Origin: Daucus carota subsp. sativus | Lineage: Eukaryota; Streptophyta; Magnoliopsida; Apiales; Apiaceae | Length of the DNA: 64,000 bases | Reading direction: 5' to 3' | Assembly (NCBI RefSeq): GCF_001625215.2 | Contig: NC_030385.2 | Location: forward strand, 6,131,135 to 6,195,134 | Shown here: piece after piece, positions 21,976 to 34,281 of the stretch | Layout: the number at the start of each line of letters is the position of its first letter | Numbering within the stretch: the stretch's first letter is position 1 | Translations under genes and position numbers: made by a program | The notes under the pieces: generated by a model | Seen by the model: the letters and a program-made list of their open reading frames with translations, nothing else | What the model was told of the DNA's origin: nothing | Databases searched by the model: none

Positions 21976-24900
21976 ATGGGACGGTCAGTGTGTTGGGCAG
22001 CTGGGTTAGTGATGATGCTGGTGGTGGCGGCAGCGGCGGACGGTGGAGATGTTGAATACGACGGGAGGTCATTGATAGTCAACGGGAAGAGGAAGATTCT
22101 GTTTTCGGGGTCTATTCATTACCCTCGGAGTACTCCTGATGTATGTGTATTTATAAATTTCATTCTCTGCATATAACTTGTTAATCAGCCAGCACTACTA
22201 GAAAAACTGTCTACGACATCGATGTTTAAAAATCGGTTACTCAGACGACCGATGTTAAAATCATTAAACACATTAGTTATTTTTAAAATGATGTTATCGT
22301 GAAATTTAAGCACCAGTGTCAATAGTTGTTTTTGAAAAGTGAGAATCTTGAATTAGCCCATGTCTAAGGGCTTTTTTCCGGTAGTGCTGGATTAAGTTGC
22401 ACAGCGAGTATGTATGTTGGCAATGCATGCAGATATTTAGTTTTCTAGAAATGTATAATGATCATTCAAATCTCGTTTTGCAGGGTAGGTAGGATGTTAC
22501 TTTTGGCGTGTGTTTTTGTCATCCTACCTACACGCAGGGGCGGATCTAGGAAGAGGCACGGGGACACGTACCCCTCCTAATTTTTTTTTGACATTTTTTC
22601 ATCATTCTAAATTTTACAAAATTATAAAAATGCCCCCCAAAATTTGAAAATATATAGGTGTTTTCCGAAAATTTACTTGGTACCCCCTAAGATTTTGTGT
22701 TTAGATCCGCCCTGCCCCTATAAAATATTGTCTCATAATTCACGGACTAGCTTAGTGTTTAATTTTTAAAAAGCAGTTTTGAGAAAACAACGCCTCAGCT
22801 TCTTCGAATTGTAAACGCCGCACAGCATGCCGTAATTTGTAATCTTCAGTCCTCCTTTGGTCTGCACACAGCTAGCCTTGTATAAGTAATGACAACTATA
22901 ATTCATTTTCAAACTTATTACAACTAAAAGTAGTTTTTTAAGCATTAGTCACAGGGGCTGCTTTAGTTGTACAGTTTGATGTAGATAAGTTGTTGTATTG
23001 TGTGCATGCAGATGTGGCCATCTTTGATTTCCAAAGCCAAACAAGGAGGATTACAAGTTATACAGACATATGTATTCTGGAACCTCCATGAACCTACACC
23101 TGGACAGGTGACAATCTTCACATTTTATCATATATTTCCTCTGGTCCTATTTATAGGTCATTTGACTATAACTTTACATGTTTTAGATATGCAGTCAAAA
23201 TTCAAATGACTGATCACAGTAGGTCGTTTAATTATCTACGTGTAACTTTATGTGTTTTAGATATGCAGTCAAAACTCAAATGACTGATCACAGTAGGTCG
23301 TTTAATTTTCAACATGTAACTTCACGTGTTTTAGATATGCAGTCAAAACTCAAATGACTGGATCAGAGGGAGTAATATATACTCCTGCAGTCCTGCTCTT
23401 GCCTTGTCCATCTATTACAAGTCTACTCAATAACAGAGTTTGTGCATCCTCCTTCTCTATATTTGCAGTATGATTTCAGTGGAAGGAATGACATAGTAGG
23501 CTTTATAAAGGAGATTCAAGCTCAGGGATTATACGTGAGCCTGCGCATCGGGCCTTTCATTGAGGCTGAATGGACATACGGGTAAAACCTAGCTTATTTC
23601 TTTGATTTTTCCAATCCTAACACCTCCTTTTCGCATAATTATACAAATCAACTAATTTCGTATTGCAGAGGTCTGCCAGTTTGGTTGCATGACGTCCCTG
23701 GAATTATTTACCGAACTGACAATGAACCGTTTAAGGTAAAGCAAAGGGACTACGATCATTGAATCCCAATGCAGAGTAAATCAGGACTAAAATGTGCTTA
23801 CTGTGTCTTACTATCTTATTATATACTCACTGCAGAATCTGATGCACAACTTCACAGCTAAAATAGTCGGCATGATGAAGTCCGAGGGACTATATGCTTC
23901 CCAAGGAGGACCAATCATTCTATCACAGGTACAGATTGCGTGCCTGTTTGGGCAAGGAGACTTCTGGCTTTTTTTTTGCTAAGAAACCGGCTTCTACTTT
24001 TCTTGACCTGTACTTGTGTAAAAAACCAGAAGCACTTGTAAGAAGCACAGAATGCTAGCTTTTATTTGAGGAATTCTATTTCTTTCCCAAACAGTTTAAT
24101 CATTTTTAAGTCTTAATTTACTTCTCACTTCTAGTCCACTTCATTACTTTAAGCAAGAAGCATTTTTTTTAAGTTTATCCAAACGGCCGCAGCTGTCATG
24201 TGTTGACTGGCATCTTTCATTTAGTTTTTAACTCTCTTCACAACTAATGATATGAAAGCATGTATAGATTGAAAATGAGTACAAGAATGTAGAATCTGCA
24301 TTTCATGAGGGAGGACCAGCTTATGTTCGTTGGGCCGCAGAAATGGCTGTGGGACTCCGTACTGGTGTGCCATGGATGATGTGTAAGCAAGACGATGCTC
24401 CGGATCCAGTGGTTAGTTTCATATCAACACTAGGCACTCACAACTTAATCTGCAAGTTCATATTAGATAATTTTAGTATGTTTTCATCACACTGGAAAAA
24501 TCCGAAATATTCAAATCTTTTTCTTTTTAGTATGCCACCTTAGCTTTGAGCCCTCTCTGCTCCAGAATTATCAGCTAATTGATGCAAACATCGAATTCTT
24601 TTTCTTTCTGACCTGCAGATAAATGCATGCAATGGTATGAAATGCGGAGAAACATTTGTGGGGCCAAACTCGCCAAATAAGCCTTCACTCTGGACCGAAA
24701 ACTGGACATCATTGTAAACTCAGATCATTTATATGATTTTAACTTAAAGCTCTAGATTGCATAACAATTTTAACCTTCCTCTTAACTCTTGTGAAGCTTA
24801 CAAACATATGGTGAAGAAGCGCCTATAAGATCAGCCGAGGACATTGCATATAATGTTGCACTATTCATAGTGACAAAGAATGGGAGCTTCATAAATTATT

Positions 24901-27900
24901 ATATGGTACACACTATACAGACTATAACAATCTTGTAGTCTAAAATTTCCCTTCCAAATACATATTTTCATATGACTGTACTTATATATGTTAACTGAAG
25001 TTTCATGCTAATGAAATCCATGTACTCTGAGTTAATAATTTCCTCAATCATGATACATTTCTGCTTTTATAAATATAGTATCACGGAGGAACCAATTTTG
25101 GAAGAACGGGAGCAGCCTACATTATAACAAGTTATTATGATCAAGCTCCTCTTGATGAGTATGGTACGTTCTGCAAAGATTTGAATAGCTTAGCAGTGGT
25201 CTATATTCGAAACAGAAAGACTGACAAATATCAACTATTATTAAGGTCTGACCAGGCAACCTAAATATGGCCATCTAAAGGAACTTCATGCAGCAGTAGA
25301 CTCATGTTCAGAGACAATACTTTCAGGAACAAAAAACAACTTATCTCTGGGCCAAAGCCAACAAGTGAGACACTTATCACTTATGACTTATGAGTAAGAT
25401 ACATACACATTTTTCATTTCATATTAATATCTTAACATTGATTGAATCTCGTGAATCTATTTGAACCAGGCATACGTATACCAAGGAAAATCAGGAGAGT
25501 GTGCGGCCTTTCTTGTGAATACTGATAAACGCGAAACAGTTCATGTGGAATTTAAAAATTCTTCATATCAATTGCCGCCAAAATCAATAAGCATCTTACC
25601 TGATTGCAAGACAGTAGCATTTAACACAGCAAAGGCATGTTTAATCACTGACTGCAAATGCATACTTTTTATAAGAATGCATTTTACATATGATTCTGGG
25701 TTCACTTGTTGAATTGGTAAACTCACAAGACATTTGATTCTGCATTCACTTGTCAATAGGTGAACACACAATTCAACACACGTTCAATGATACCGAGCTT
25801 GAGGCTTAATTCTGCTGAAAGATGGGAAATGTTCAGTGAACCTATTCCCCAGTACAATGAGGCCATAATCAAAGCTAATATGTTGCTGGAGCAAACGAGT
25901 ACTACAAAAGATGTATCTGACTACCTTTGGTATACATTCAGGTAACCGAGAGTAGGCTTTACGCCTTAAATAAATTAGTGAATGAAGTAAGCTTCAATTA
26001 ACTTCTGACCTAGTTTCTGATCTTTTAAATCACTGTGTCACTAGTCAGAGATATTTTTTAGTCCTGAAAAGTATGGCAATTTTTAAATAGGAATATCAAA
26101 AGGTTGCAACCTCGTATGATAAACCTCTATGAGAAAAATGTTATACTCCCCAACAGAAAACACAGAAATTTACTCTGGCCTCGTCTGTATTTCTTAGTAC
26201 ACCTGTATTCTAAGTTGGTAAGAAACATACTACAACAATCAAATGTTGACTATAAATTTATTTGAATACCTGATAGTATAATATACAGAAGAATGTCAAT
26301 GACTAACATACTGTATCACCAAATTATTGTTAACTGCTACTATCCTTCAAATGACAGCCTTCAGAAGAACTCCTCTGATTCTAAATCTACACTCAATGTC
26401 GACACTCTTGGACATGCTATACTGGCGTATGTAAATGGAGATTTTGTAGGTAAGCATCACTTCCTACAAAATGTGCAAAATGTTTAATAATAACTATTAT
26501 CGTAATACAACAATTTGGCTAAGATACCAGACATTAGAAAATGGAACTGTGTAACAGTCTGACTTTACAAAAAATAATTTGAAGTAGTCTTATCCTGAAT
26601 TTGATGGTGAAACAAACTGAACCACTTGATGTTTTACATTTCCTGCTCAGTGCTTCAGTATATTCTAACCAGAACTTACAAATTCTAATGCTTTTTAAAC
26701 TTTATTAGCTTAACTGAACTTCACTTTTCTTTATCTTGAGGTTCTGCACACGGGTCACGCAAAACTAATACTCCCAGTCTGCAGAGCCAAATTCAATTAA
26801 ACAGAGGGGTAAACAAGATAGCATTGCTTAGCGTGATGGTTGGATTAAAGGTAAGTCAATTTTGGACTCTATTTTTGTATAATAATAACACAATTGCAAA
26901 ATCTTAATTCTTATGCAACCTGGATATGTTGTTAAATAAATTATACAAAAGAAACAAGGATCATCAAGAAAATTAAAGTATAATTTTTGCTGAAACAATG
27001 TTACTTACTTCAACCTGTGACTTGAAGGATTCGGGGGCATTCCTAGAGCACGTGTATACTGGAATACGAAGTGTGACTATACAAGACAAACAAACTTCAA
27101 ATTACACACACTATCCTTGGGGCTATCAGGTTAGTAGAACTCTTCCTTAACAATATGATAAAATGACTAGTCCTCTGTCTAATTGGATAAATGAAATTTT
27201 AAAGGTCGGATTGCTGGGTGAGAAACTGCAAGTGTACACAAGCACGGGATCAAGTAAGGTGGAGTGGAACAAGTATAGTTCATCCAAGCAGCTCACATGG
27301 TATAAGGTAAGAAACTACTTATTCTCCTCTCTTAATGATTTATTAACATCAAATCCAATGTCAATGAGTACCTATGATTGTGCCAAAAAAAGGTTTATCA
27401 GCTGTAGTCACACAATAACAGCTCATCTTTTGGTTTCTATTTTTGATACTCTGGTACAAGAATTTAAGTACTCAAAAACAGAATGTCTTCAACAAGGCTT
27501 CAGCACTATCTAATGCACCATATCTTTTTCTTGGTCATAAATTGACAGACAGTATTCGATGAACCTGAAGGCAGTGAACCTGTTGCATTAAACCTTGGTT
27601 CCATGGGAAAAGGCGAAGCCTGGGTGAATGGCCAAAGTATTGGTCGGTATTGGGTCTCATTTCATACCCCCGCAGGAAAGCCATCTCAGACATCGTATGT
27701 GATCACTATTGAGAGTTACCCTGACTCTTTATAAATGGTTTACAAGTTTGTTTAAGATGGTATAAATTGTTAGAGGCCATATTCTAATACCTTTTGTTAT
27801 TCATTTACAAGGTACCACGTGCCTAGGTCATTCCTGAAACCTAAAGGGAACTTGTTAGTTTTATTCGACGAAGAATTTGGGAATCCTCTTGACATCTCCA

Positions 27901-28599
27901 TAGACACTGTCTCTGTCACAAAAGTGTGCACTCACATCTCAGAATCAAGTGACCGAATAATTTCATCAAAGGGGGATAAAAAGAAGAAGCAAGAAACGTC
28001 GGCCAAAGCTCATCTTCGTTGTCCCCCAAAAAAGTTCATCTCCAAGATCCTATTTGCAAGCTTTGGTACCCCTTTGGGCGACTGTGAAAATTATTCAGTT
28101 GGAAGGTGTCATGCATCAAACTCTAAAGCAGTTGTGGAAAGGGTAAGTTTAATATATAGTATACTTTTGTGCTCTCATTTTCTTCATACTGCATTATTAT
28201 TGCTGCATGGAACCAGGGGCGGATTCAGGAATATTTTTTTAGGAGGCATCAAGCAATTTTTCGAAAAACACCTATATATTTTCAGATTTCAGGGGACACT
28301 TCGATAATCTTCTTAAATTTAAAATGGTGAAAAAACGTCAAATTATCTTTTTGGGGCACGTTTCCCTCATTGCCTCTTACTGGATCCGCCTCTGCCTGGA
28401 ACTAGTACTTATTTGAATTACACTTCTCCAGGCTTGTGTGGGAAAAAGAGAGTGCTCAGTTGGCTTGTCGTCCAAAAAGTTTAAGGGTGACCCATGCCCA
28501 GGCGTTCCTAAACACCTTATCATTCAAGCTCAATGCCATTCTCATCCGGACCTCTCTTTAAACTTGACAGCAAGGGAACAAAGTAACCTTCTTTCATAG
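21976..28599 (+). CDS. Beta-galactosidase, GH35, BGAL16-like, with SUEL lectin domain
   Basis: Join 21976-22140, 23012-23107, 23469-23581, 23669-23735, 23836-23928, 24268-24411, 24619-24713, 24797-24905, 25079-25163, 25246-25364, 25470-25634, 25760-25941, 26358-26449, 26741-26850, 27028-27129, 27205-27306, 27549-27694, 27812-28142, 28432-28599: 2484 nt, 827 aa. It has a signal peptide at about 1-22. The GH35 catalytic domain includes [13 protein letters not shown] (acid/base Glu about 182) and WTENW (nucleophile Glu about 253), then the beta-sandwich domains ([19 protein letters not shown]) and a C-terminal D-galactoside-binding lectin (SUEL) domain at about 729-805 ([13 protein letters not shown]). 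It is inferred to be a secreted cell-wall enzyme removing terminal beta-galactose. The sequence is closest to the Arabidopsis BGAL16 type as I know it. Intron 11 starts with GC rather than GT (25635). MITEs sit in introns 1, 2, 5 and 18. Alternative start: Met at 22012. Confidence 0.95.
22193..22386. mobile_element. Small CACTA-derived element in BGAL intron 1
   Basis: It begins CACTACTAGAAAAACTG and ends with the inverted match TTTTTTCCGGTAGTG, the standard CACTA terminus. The subterminal region has 'acatcgatg' and 'cgaccgatgtt' words typical of the superfamily. At 194 bp it has no transposase. The inverted similarity extends a few bases outside (CCAG/CTGG), so the target duplication is unclear. 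Confidence 0.75.
22535..22714. mobile_element. CGGATCTAGG-terminal MITE, copy 1 (BGAL intron 1)
   Basis: Termini CAGGGGCGGATCTAGG and TTAGATCCGCCCTG, with internal 'gccccccaaaatttgaaaat' and 'ggtgttttccgaaaattta'. The same family occurs at 28214-28393 and 29890-29975. Confidence 0.75.
23133..23373. mobile_element. Degenerate Stowaway-like MITE with internal triplication (BGAL intron 2)
   Basis: The left 'cctctggtcc' pairs with 'ggatcagagggag' followed by TA. Inside, a 74-bp unit with 'ttttagatatgcagtcaaaa' is repeated three times (starts at 23181, 23255 and 23329). Confidence 0.6.
23941..24190. mobile_element. GTGCCTGTTTGG MITE, copy 1 (BGAL intron 5)
   Basis: Terminal GTGCCTGTTTGGGCAAG pairs with 'tatccaaacggccgc'. 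The internal sequence ('cttctcacttctagtcca', 'aagtcttaatttact') is the reverse complement of 30620-30885 in the NRAMP gene. Confidence 0.65.
28214..28393. mobile_element. CGGATCTAGG-terminal MITE, copy 2 (BGAL last intron)
   Basis: Begins CAGGGGCGGATTCAGG and ends GGATCCGCCTCT. It is flanked by GCATGGAAC and GCCTGGAAC, a 9-bp duplication with one mismatch. The ends and the 9-bp flank suggest a Mutator-like (MULE) origin. Confidence 0.75.
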
Positions 28600-29095
28600 G
28601 CTTAGGCAGCTTAGGCTTGTTGTTAAATAAAGTTCAAAATTACTTTTAATCCCTCTCATGTATTAAATGCAGCTTAGAACGCTGCTAGTTTTGGTGCCTG
28701 TATTCTTGGATCATCAAAAAATTAATATTTTATTTTTTCAATATGCGATAGTATTATTATATACCGACATTTCTTCTCGCTCGAAACCCAGTTGAGTTGA
28801 GAGTGGATCACGGCTCCTATTTCTAGGACATACATTTTCTTTATTTCCATATTTAAATATAAGAATATTAATGGTCGAACTCAAATCTCCCAATGATCTG
28901 AGCAATGATGAGAAACTTTAAAATCTAATCGAACCAAAATTTCCAATAACACCTTTTTTTTTAAAACCAAAAAAAACTGAGCAATTATTATAAACCAAAA
29001 CGAACCAACCAATTGAATTATTTCTGTTCGGTTTTGATTTTAAGTAAAAAAAACTGAATTTCTAAAAAACCTGCATTATATTTTGTGAACCTAAT
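28600..29095. other. Beta-galactosidase 3' flank
   Basis: It will contain the gene's 3' UTR ('attaaa'/'aaataaa' words at about 28626 and 28660). The rest is AT-rich and unremarkable. Confidence 0.4.
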
Positions 29096-29659
29096 TTTTT
29101 TTTTTTTTTTGAAATACTTGTACTTGCATTAAATCAAATCACTTGAAAGTACATCTGATAGGAAGTTGGGAGCAACGCTATCCCACTCCTTAAGATCTGA
29201 CATAGAACGAGACACTCTAACTAACAAGTAAGCGACCTCATTCGCAGACCTAGGTACGAAACGTACTAGCACATCTTCAAATTGCTTAATCGACTCAACA
29301 CAATCACCAACAATAGAATGAAAATATGATCGACCAGGGTTACCATTACATGCATCTGCCAACAATTTTGAATCTGTTTCGAAGACGCATCGTGTGAAAC
29401 TATGTTCCTTCATCCAAGACAGAACCTCCCTAAAGCTTAGTGCTTCAGCCTCTCGAGGTGACCACGTCCCTTGCTTCTGCTTGCACATTGCCTTCACAAA
29501 CTGACCCCTCTCGTCTCGGATTACTCCACCCACACCTATGCTGTTCAAATCCGTAAATATGGCTGCATCTATATTAATCTTCATACTATAATAAGAAATA
29601 AAAAACTTATCAAGAAAAAAAAGAAAAGCAGGAAAAGGTCTGAAACAAGATATTATCAA
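29096..29659 (-). mobile_element. 5'-truncated LINE retrotransposon, RNase H end and poly(A) tail
   Basis: The minus strand encodes an RNase H-like domain (RVT_3 type) with INIDAA, GVGGVIRDERG, EAEALSFREVL and FETDSKLLADA. It ends in a LINE-typical VPRSANEVAYLL stretch, then a stop. The reading frame is followed on the minus strand by about 17 A (29096-29110 region), the LINE tail. Everything upstream of the RNase H domain is missing, so this is a dead 5'-truncated copy inserted between the beta-galactosidase and NRAMP genes. Confidence 0.8.
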
Positions 29660-29690
29660 GAAAAATAAAAGAGTAGGAAGAGATCTGATT
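29600..29690. repeat. Short tandem duplication beside the LINE
   Basis: 'ttatcaagaaaaa' followed by 'aa.ag.agga..aggtctga' occurs twice, at about 29608 and 29652, a diverged 47-bp duplication. Confidence 0.6.
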
Positions 29691-29879
29691 TCTTCGAGAT
29701 TAGCTCTTTATGATTCCATTCAGTTTGCACTTCTTTCACTTTATAATTTTTTATTTCAGTGAATGTTTCCACAAAACCTATTACATTACACCTGATAAGA
29801 TTAAGATTCAGGTAGAAAATGAGGGTGAATACAATAAATTTCATAGTCCTAAGAGAGTATAGATCGATAATGATCATCA

Positions 29880-29975
29880 GTGGATCTAGGAAGAGGCGTG
29901 TCACCCCAAAATTTAAAATATATATAAGTGTTTTCTGAAAATTTGCTTGGTGCCCCCCAAGATTTCGTTTCTAGA
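29880..29975. mobile_element. CGGATCTAGG-terminal MITE, copy 3 (short)
   Basis: 'agtggatctaggaagaggcg' to 'tctagatccgcctct', with internal 'gtgttttctgaaaatttgct' as in copy 1 but internally deleted. GATAATGAT flanks it on the right and, three bases removed, on the left. Confidence 0.7.
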
Positions 29976-30255
29976 TCCGCCTCTGATAATGATGGTGATG
30001 CTTTGTATGATTTATAAGGCCTTCATGCAAGATCTCACTGGAGTTATTGTCTTTTTCTGGATTCAGAGTGCAGGAAAAAATTTATTCTGAAACAAGGTTT
30101 TACTCAAAAGAGACCCTGCATTATCATAAAAAATACATGGATCTTGTTCATTGGATTGCATATAACTATCTAACTAGCTCCATGAATATTCATAGTGTCA
30201 CAAATATAATACATGTGCAGGACGTGACGGCATTTATGCTATTATTACACCCCCT

Positions 30256-33200
30256 CTATCTAGGCAATGGAATATCGGCAAGATCTTCTCTGTAAGGAAC
30301 TTGATCAATCATTTCAGTATCTCTATCTCCGGTTTCCATACGTGTTTGAACCACATTGTCAAGCTTTGTTTTTTCAACAAAGGTAATGGCAACGTCTTTC
30401 CGGAACATAAGATAAATAACTGATATAATGTAGACGGCCATCAAGGGGAACACAACTATACCTATGAAGACATTTGCAATAATGTGCAAGCCATTGTGAA
30501 GTATCCAATTAATGAATGTTGTTGTCAGATAATAGATGTTGATGCCGATGATTCCAAGTCCTAGTATCCATGAAATCACTATAATCTGTATATATAAGCA
30601 GAAAAAATGGGAGAGTTAAAAGGGCCTTTGGGTAAGTTTAAAAAAGTGCTTCTTGAAAAAATGGACTAGAAGTGAGAAATAAATTAAGACTTAGAAGTGA
30701 GAAGTAAATTAAGACTTATAAGTGATTAAACTCTTTGGGAAAGAAGTATAATTCCTAAAACAAAAGCTAGCATTCTCAGCTTTTTATAAGTGCTTCTGGC
30801 TTTTTATACAAACGGATCAAGAAAAATATAAGTCGATTTTTTCTCAAAAAAAGCCGGAAGGGGGTATTGCCAAACAGGCACTTTAAGTCTTTGACTTATA
30901 CTAAAGATAAAAGCCAGACAATCCAGTTTTCACTAGAGGGAGGAAAGTAAGAACAACTTACATATATTGAGTTCTTATGTGGACCCATCTTGGTAGCACT
31001 GCTACTGAACTTAAGGAGTGGAATGAGCGCGAATGGAAGCTCAAATGACAATATCATCTGAAAATTTTGTTGCAATAAGAATTTGACGCCTTTGTGTGAT
31101 ATATATACAAGTGCTTGAATTATCATTGTGAGTATGCTTACAGATGCAATTATAATGAGTCTGCCAGCCCCAGAAGTTCCACCGATGATTGAGACGATTA
31201 GACTAGGCGTTATGGCGATGCATCTTGTCAACAAATTTCTAGCCCAAGTCCGCATTTTGAGATCCAAAAACCCCTGATGATGCATCAGTCCATGAAATTA
31301 GATGGCATTTTCAGGTTATAATAGGATGGAATTACAGGTGTAAAAATTTAACCTGCATAATATATTGTCCGGCATAAGTTCCTGTAATGGTGGAGCTTTG
31401 TCCTGATGCTAGTAAAGCAATGGCATACACAGTAGAACTGGATTTCCCCAACACATTCTGCGAAAAACAGGACATGATGCAAGAGTTATGCACGAGGGAT
31501 AGCTGTATAGATAATAAACACAGAATTTTCGAGCCTAGTCATACCTTGAGAAGGAAAGAAGCTGAATTAAGGGTTAGATCACTGCATCTATCTACGTCAA
31601 TAGCTGAGAGGCTGTTGCTTGAGCAAACAGTACCCGAAACTGATATAATGGACACGTTAATTAAAAAGGCAACCGCTAGTGCAAATCCGCTCTCAATCAG
31701 AAAGTATTTGCAGGCATCCTGTGTGGTATTCAGAATATAAATAATTACAATTAACTATATGTGAATGATGAATATAATCTAATTAAAGCAATCACTCTCC
31801 GGAGAAGAAAGTGAAATAAACAAAACAAAAAACAATATTGCATTCTAGGACCAATGGTATTGAGCATTAATATAAATTACTACGCACTTTCTTGCGGCCT
31901 TCTGAGGAAAAACTGTTCTTTTTGTATAATCTATCTATAGAATTACCAATAATACTTGTATAGATAGATTAGATACAGGTTTTGAGAGATAAAACAGAAG
32001 TGAATATTTTAATTTACATTGATGCCCTGAACAGAGTCTGGGATTTTCCTGGAGAGTACAAGAGCCGAGTGAAGGAAGAGATTATGCCTGTTGACAAAGG
32101 AAAATATTGTGAATTAACATTTCAAAGCTAACTTTAATTCTAACAAGGAATCAAGGATGAATGAATATATTATCATGATGCTTACGTTAAATACAGTATA
32201 AGAAAAATGCATGAGGTCAGAAGAAATCATACGGCATGACAAGGGCGCCTAACAATGCAATGGCATCCCCAGTGGCGCCTTGGCCCTTGAGTTTTGGGAT
32301 GAACATTCCTTTTATTACATCTACTGCAGGAGGCTTTACATAGCTCAGTTCTCCAAAAAAACACGCGGCCATCACAAACACGAGTACTGTGATCAACAAC
32401 TCCAGCTTTCTCACCTAAGTAAAATTAACAATTAACATGTATGTAAAGAAATGAAATTATTGGTGTGCGCTTTAATTTTCTAAAACTTTGCTGTTTAAAT
32501 CAGAAATAAAATTATTGGTGTACACAAATGAACCACAAAGGATATGAAATGAAGCTAAATATCGTGTGCTAATTAAAGTGTAATCATCAATTAGCTGGTT
32601 AAGTCAACTTGTAAAATTATACTTGATTAATTAAATAAGTGCCGATATGAATCACCATTCTTAAAGGACATAGAGAATATCTACAGCAAAAAATTCCAAA
32701 AAGTGTGGCCGATATTTTATGGGAGATACTATTGATACTTTCTGTGCAGAATCAGAGACAAAATCACTTACCCCGTATCTTTGCAGGCCAAGCAGTAACA
32801 GAGTGCTGAAACCAGTGAGGAGAACTCCAGCCCAGACTGGAATATCAAATAGTATGTTCAACGCAAAGGCTGTCCCTATCACTGTTTCAAAATGAAATTT
32901 ATAATTAATTTGTTCACGAAAATGAATCAATGATATGATGATGATGTTATTCAAGTTAAAATTCACTAGACACCATAGTTAAGTAACCTCTACGACGATG
33001 GTAACATGTTAAGTTTCCAATTCTTTTGATATCCGGAATATATTGTGTTTATCCCGATTATATTGTGTTTATGTGTTAATAATAATATATGATAAATGAA
33101 AAGTGTGTGTACATAATTTTACACAAAAAGCATGCCTTCAGGTATATCTGCTGCTATAACCGCAACCTCAGCTAGCAACCATAAACAGTATTTGACATGT

Positions 33201-34101
33201 AATGGATATTCAGCTCTGCATAACTCTGAAAGGTGCATTCCTGTATATTTTTATGAAATCAAAAATCAGTATCATACACGAAGACGAACTTAAATGCTAT
33301 GAAATATATGTTACCTACCGGTTGTGACTCCAAGATTCGCGGCAAGGGATTGTATAATGAGAGCGAATATAAGGCCGACAAGGATGATCCAGAGCAACTA
33401 TATAATCACAACCAAGTCAGTTTACATGTTACGGCAAACCTACTATAACAATAGTATTTTATATTACACTCAAGCTAAAGATTCTTATGTCCACCAGACT
33501 GCAATTCTTAAAATATGGCAACCAAAATGGTATGGTACAGTACTATTATATAATGTTGTTAAAAAATAAGTAACTTAATTACCTCATATCTGTGGTTTGC
33601 TCCGGCCTGCAAATCCGTTTCCACTGCAGAGAGACAGGTTTGATTAGTAATAACACATCGATGGCGAGGTGAAAGTGATATATATAAACACTTGAAGGAG
33701 GGAGAGGAAGAAAATCAACTTACAGTTTCCAGGATCAAGGTAAGCCAATGAAACTAGGAAACCAGGACCAACATATGAAAGGAAATTTTTCCATTTTGGT
33801 TTCTGATAATCAACATATTAATCAGGTTAAAATAAATCAAACAAGGTTAAATTATTATTTAGTTTGGTACTAGTAGATTAATTACTTCATTCAAGTAATT
33901 AAGTAGTCAATGTGTGTGTGAGAATGTGATCAAGTAGAAAGAATTAATATAAGGAGATTTAGCTTCAAAAAGAGAAAAAAGAATGCAAGGAGCAAAAACA
34001 TGCATGAGAAAGAGTGAGATGGACCTGTTTACTCTGCTTATGCTCCTCATCTCTGCTGTTGTTTACACTTCCATTCGCTTGTTCTTCTTGCTGCAGGCTC
34101 C

Positions 34102-34105
<4 letters not shown>
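30256..34105 (-). CDS. NRAMP divalent metal transporter, NRAMP1/NRAMP5 type
   Basis: Complement of join 30256-30585, 30962-31057, 31142-31273, 31353-31457, 31545-31718, 32018-32087, 32233-32414, 32772-32881, 33136-33240, 33319-33397, 33583-33623, 33724-33802, 34025-34105: 1584 nt, 527 aa. It is a polytopic membrane protein with the two metal-site motifs intact: DPGN (about 50-53, TM1) and MPH (225-227, TM6). It also has the transport signature [19 protein letters not shown] and ends [13 protein letters not shown]. That ending and the [18 protein letters not shown] stretch match the rice NRAMP5/NRAMP1 clade (proton-coupled Mn, Fe and Cd uptake at the plasma membrane) rather than the vacuolar NRAMP2-4 group; function by inference. 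Two unusual donors: GTCCAT for the first intron and a GC donor at 33135 within an otherwise conserved [13 protein letters not shown] junction. A (GA)n leader touches the ATG. Confidence 0.94.
30620..30885. mobile_element. GTGCCTGTTTGG MITE, copy 2 (NRAMP last intron)
   Basis: Inverted relative to copy 1 at 23941-24190. The right end reads 'ttgccaaacaggcac', the left 'gggcctttgggtaagttt', with shared internal 'agtgagaa.taaattaagact'. Confidence 0.65.
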
Positions 34106-34136
<31 letters not shown>

Positions 34137-34139
34137 CCT

Positions 34140-34180
<41 letters not shown>

Positions 34181-34281
34181 CCTCTCCCTCTCTCCCTCTC
34201 CCTCTCTCACTATCTCTCCCTCTCCCTCTCCCTCTCTTTCCCTCTCTCTCTCTCTCTCTCTCTCCCTTCTCTCTCTCGCTC
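34106..34281 (-). repeat. (GA)n purine tract in the NRAMP 5' leader
   Basis: About 175 bp of almost pure CT on the plus strand ((GA)n with GGGA interruptions on the gene strand). It ends immediately before the ATG, so the likely 5' leader or core promoter is a long purine tract. Such GAGA tracts are known in plants as binding sites for BBR/BPC factors; whether that applies here is inference. Confidence 0.85.
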
